From: Alphaproteobacteria bacterium
GTDB taxonomy: Bacteria > Pseudomonadota > Alphaproteobacteria > Sphingomonadales > Sphingomonadaceae
DNA length: 6,781 nucleotides
Direction of reading: 5' to 3'
Assembly: GCA_018970965.1 (NCBI GenBank)
Contig: JAGWVG010000093.1
Span: 1-6,781, forward strand
Shown: positions 6,493 to 6,781 of the stretch, piece by piece
Numbering within the stretch: position 1 is the first letter of the stretch
How the letters are laid out: the number at the start of each line of letters is the position of its first letter
Notes under the pieces: model-generated
Databases searched by the model: none
Seen by the model: only the letters and a program-made list of their open reading frames with translations
Told to the model about the DNA's origin: nothing
Translations under genes and position numbers: made by a program

Positions 6493-6781
6493 TCAGAGAT
6501 ACCTGACCGTGATTGGCACAATTGTCGTCCCGCGACCGACAGTGACTTGCACTTGCTGTGCCGAGGGCTTTTTGCCCAACAAGATCGTCCAGAGCGAGAA
6601 TTTAGGATTTCCTGAGGCGCCGACGCCATCGGCACGATCTGTATCGCCATTGCCATTCACATCATGGCGCACATCAATGGCATAAATTCCAGGGGCTCCA
6701 ACAGGCACGCAAATTTCAACCTGGCCCGCCGCAGGTGTGGGATAGAGAAGCCGCTTCTGCGCAAACTTCTTATTGAAATAG
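6493..6781 (-). CDS. DUF2141-family protein, C-terminal 95 residues (5' end outside the window)
   Basis: The frame is open from the right edge to a TGA at 6495-6493, so the gene begins beyond the window. The visible part shows hallmarks of DUF2141: an AGQVEICVPV strand, GIYAIDVRHDVNGNGDTD with an Asp/Asn-rich loop, a G-x-P-K-F-S-L segment, and a closing hydrophobic strand (TTIVPITVRYL). Family members are about 140-150 residues, usually with a signal peptide, so they are thought to be exported; that end cannot be seen here. The DVNGNGDTD loop resembles an EF-hand-like or dockerin-like acidic loop and might bind calcium, but that is unproven. The stop lies 3 nt before the lipid kinase ATG, making it the upstream member of the operon. 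No biochemical function is established for the family. Confidence 0.8.
   Translation of the reverse strand, partial: YFNKKFAQKRLLYPTPAAGQVEICVPVGAPGIYAIDVRHDVNGNGDTDRADGVGASGNPKFSLWTILLGKKPSAQQVQVTVGRGTTIVPITVRYL

Noticed and set aside
6493..6708. GTG at 6708 as the start of the DUF2141-type gene
   Set aside because: The same frame is open to the window edge, and the upstream codons encode plausible DUF2141 sequence, so the GTG is an internal valine codon.

Overview
The window is GC-rich chromosomal DNA with tightly packed genes, and it looks like an alphaproteobacterium, most likely of the order Sphingomonadales. This rests on family recognition alone: the order SUV3-type helicase, S4 RNA-binding protein, 7Fe ferredoxin FdxA is a familiar alphaproteobacterial arrangement. 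The ACP and the lipid kinase/nucleotidyltransferase pair resemble parts of sphingolipid loci of Caulobacter and sphingomonads. No mobile element, CRISPR array, tRNA or rRNA is visible.

Left part (1-3596, all minus strand). A probable RNA-metabolism transcription unit reads right to left: a SUV3/DEAH-type helicase (3596-1089), a small Hsp15-like S4 protein (1082-798) and ferredoxin FdxA (756-415). A strong hairpin with a short U tract follows fdxA (338-375). Beyond it lies a specialised acyl carrier protein (290-48). Forty-one bases after the ACP stop, an ATG at position 6 probably opens the next gene, which leaves the window; serine palmitoyltransferase is the best guess by synteny, but only two codons are visible.

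Middle (3597-4680). A 139-bp divergent intergenic region separates the helicase from a plus-strand exported M23 (LytM) endopeptidase with an intact zinc site and a MepM-like middle region. Its 3' end overlaps the next minus-strand gene by 26 bp.

Right part (4655-6781, minus strand). A compact operon reads right to left: a DUF2141-type protein (N-terminus outside the window), a diacylglycerol/ceramide-kinase-family lipid kinase, and a nucleotidyltransferase-fold protein resembling mitochondrial Tam41 CDP-diacylglycerol synthase. Junctions are a 3-nt gap and a 4-nt GTGA overlap, so the three are very likely co-translated.

The most interesting idea is that the ACP (with its presumed SPT neighbour) and the kinase/Tam41-like pair are two halves of a lipid, possibly sphingolipid, head-group pathway flanking a conserved RNA-metabolism and cell-wall block. 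The kinase would make a lipid phosphate, and the nucleotidyltransferase would either convert it to a CDP-lipid or activate a head group for transfer to it.
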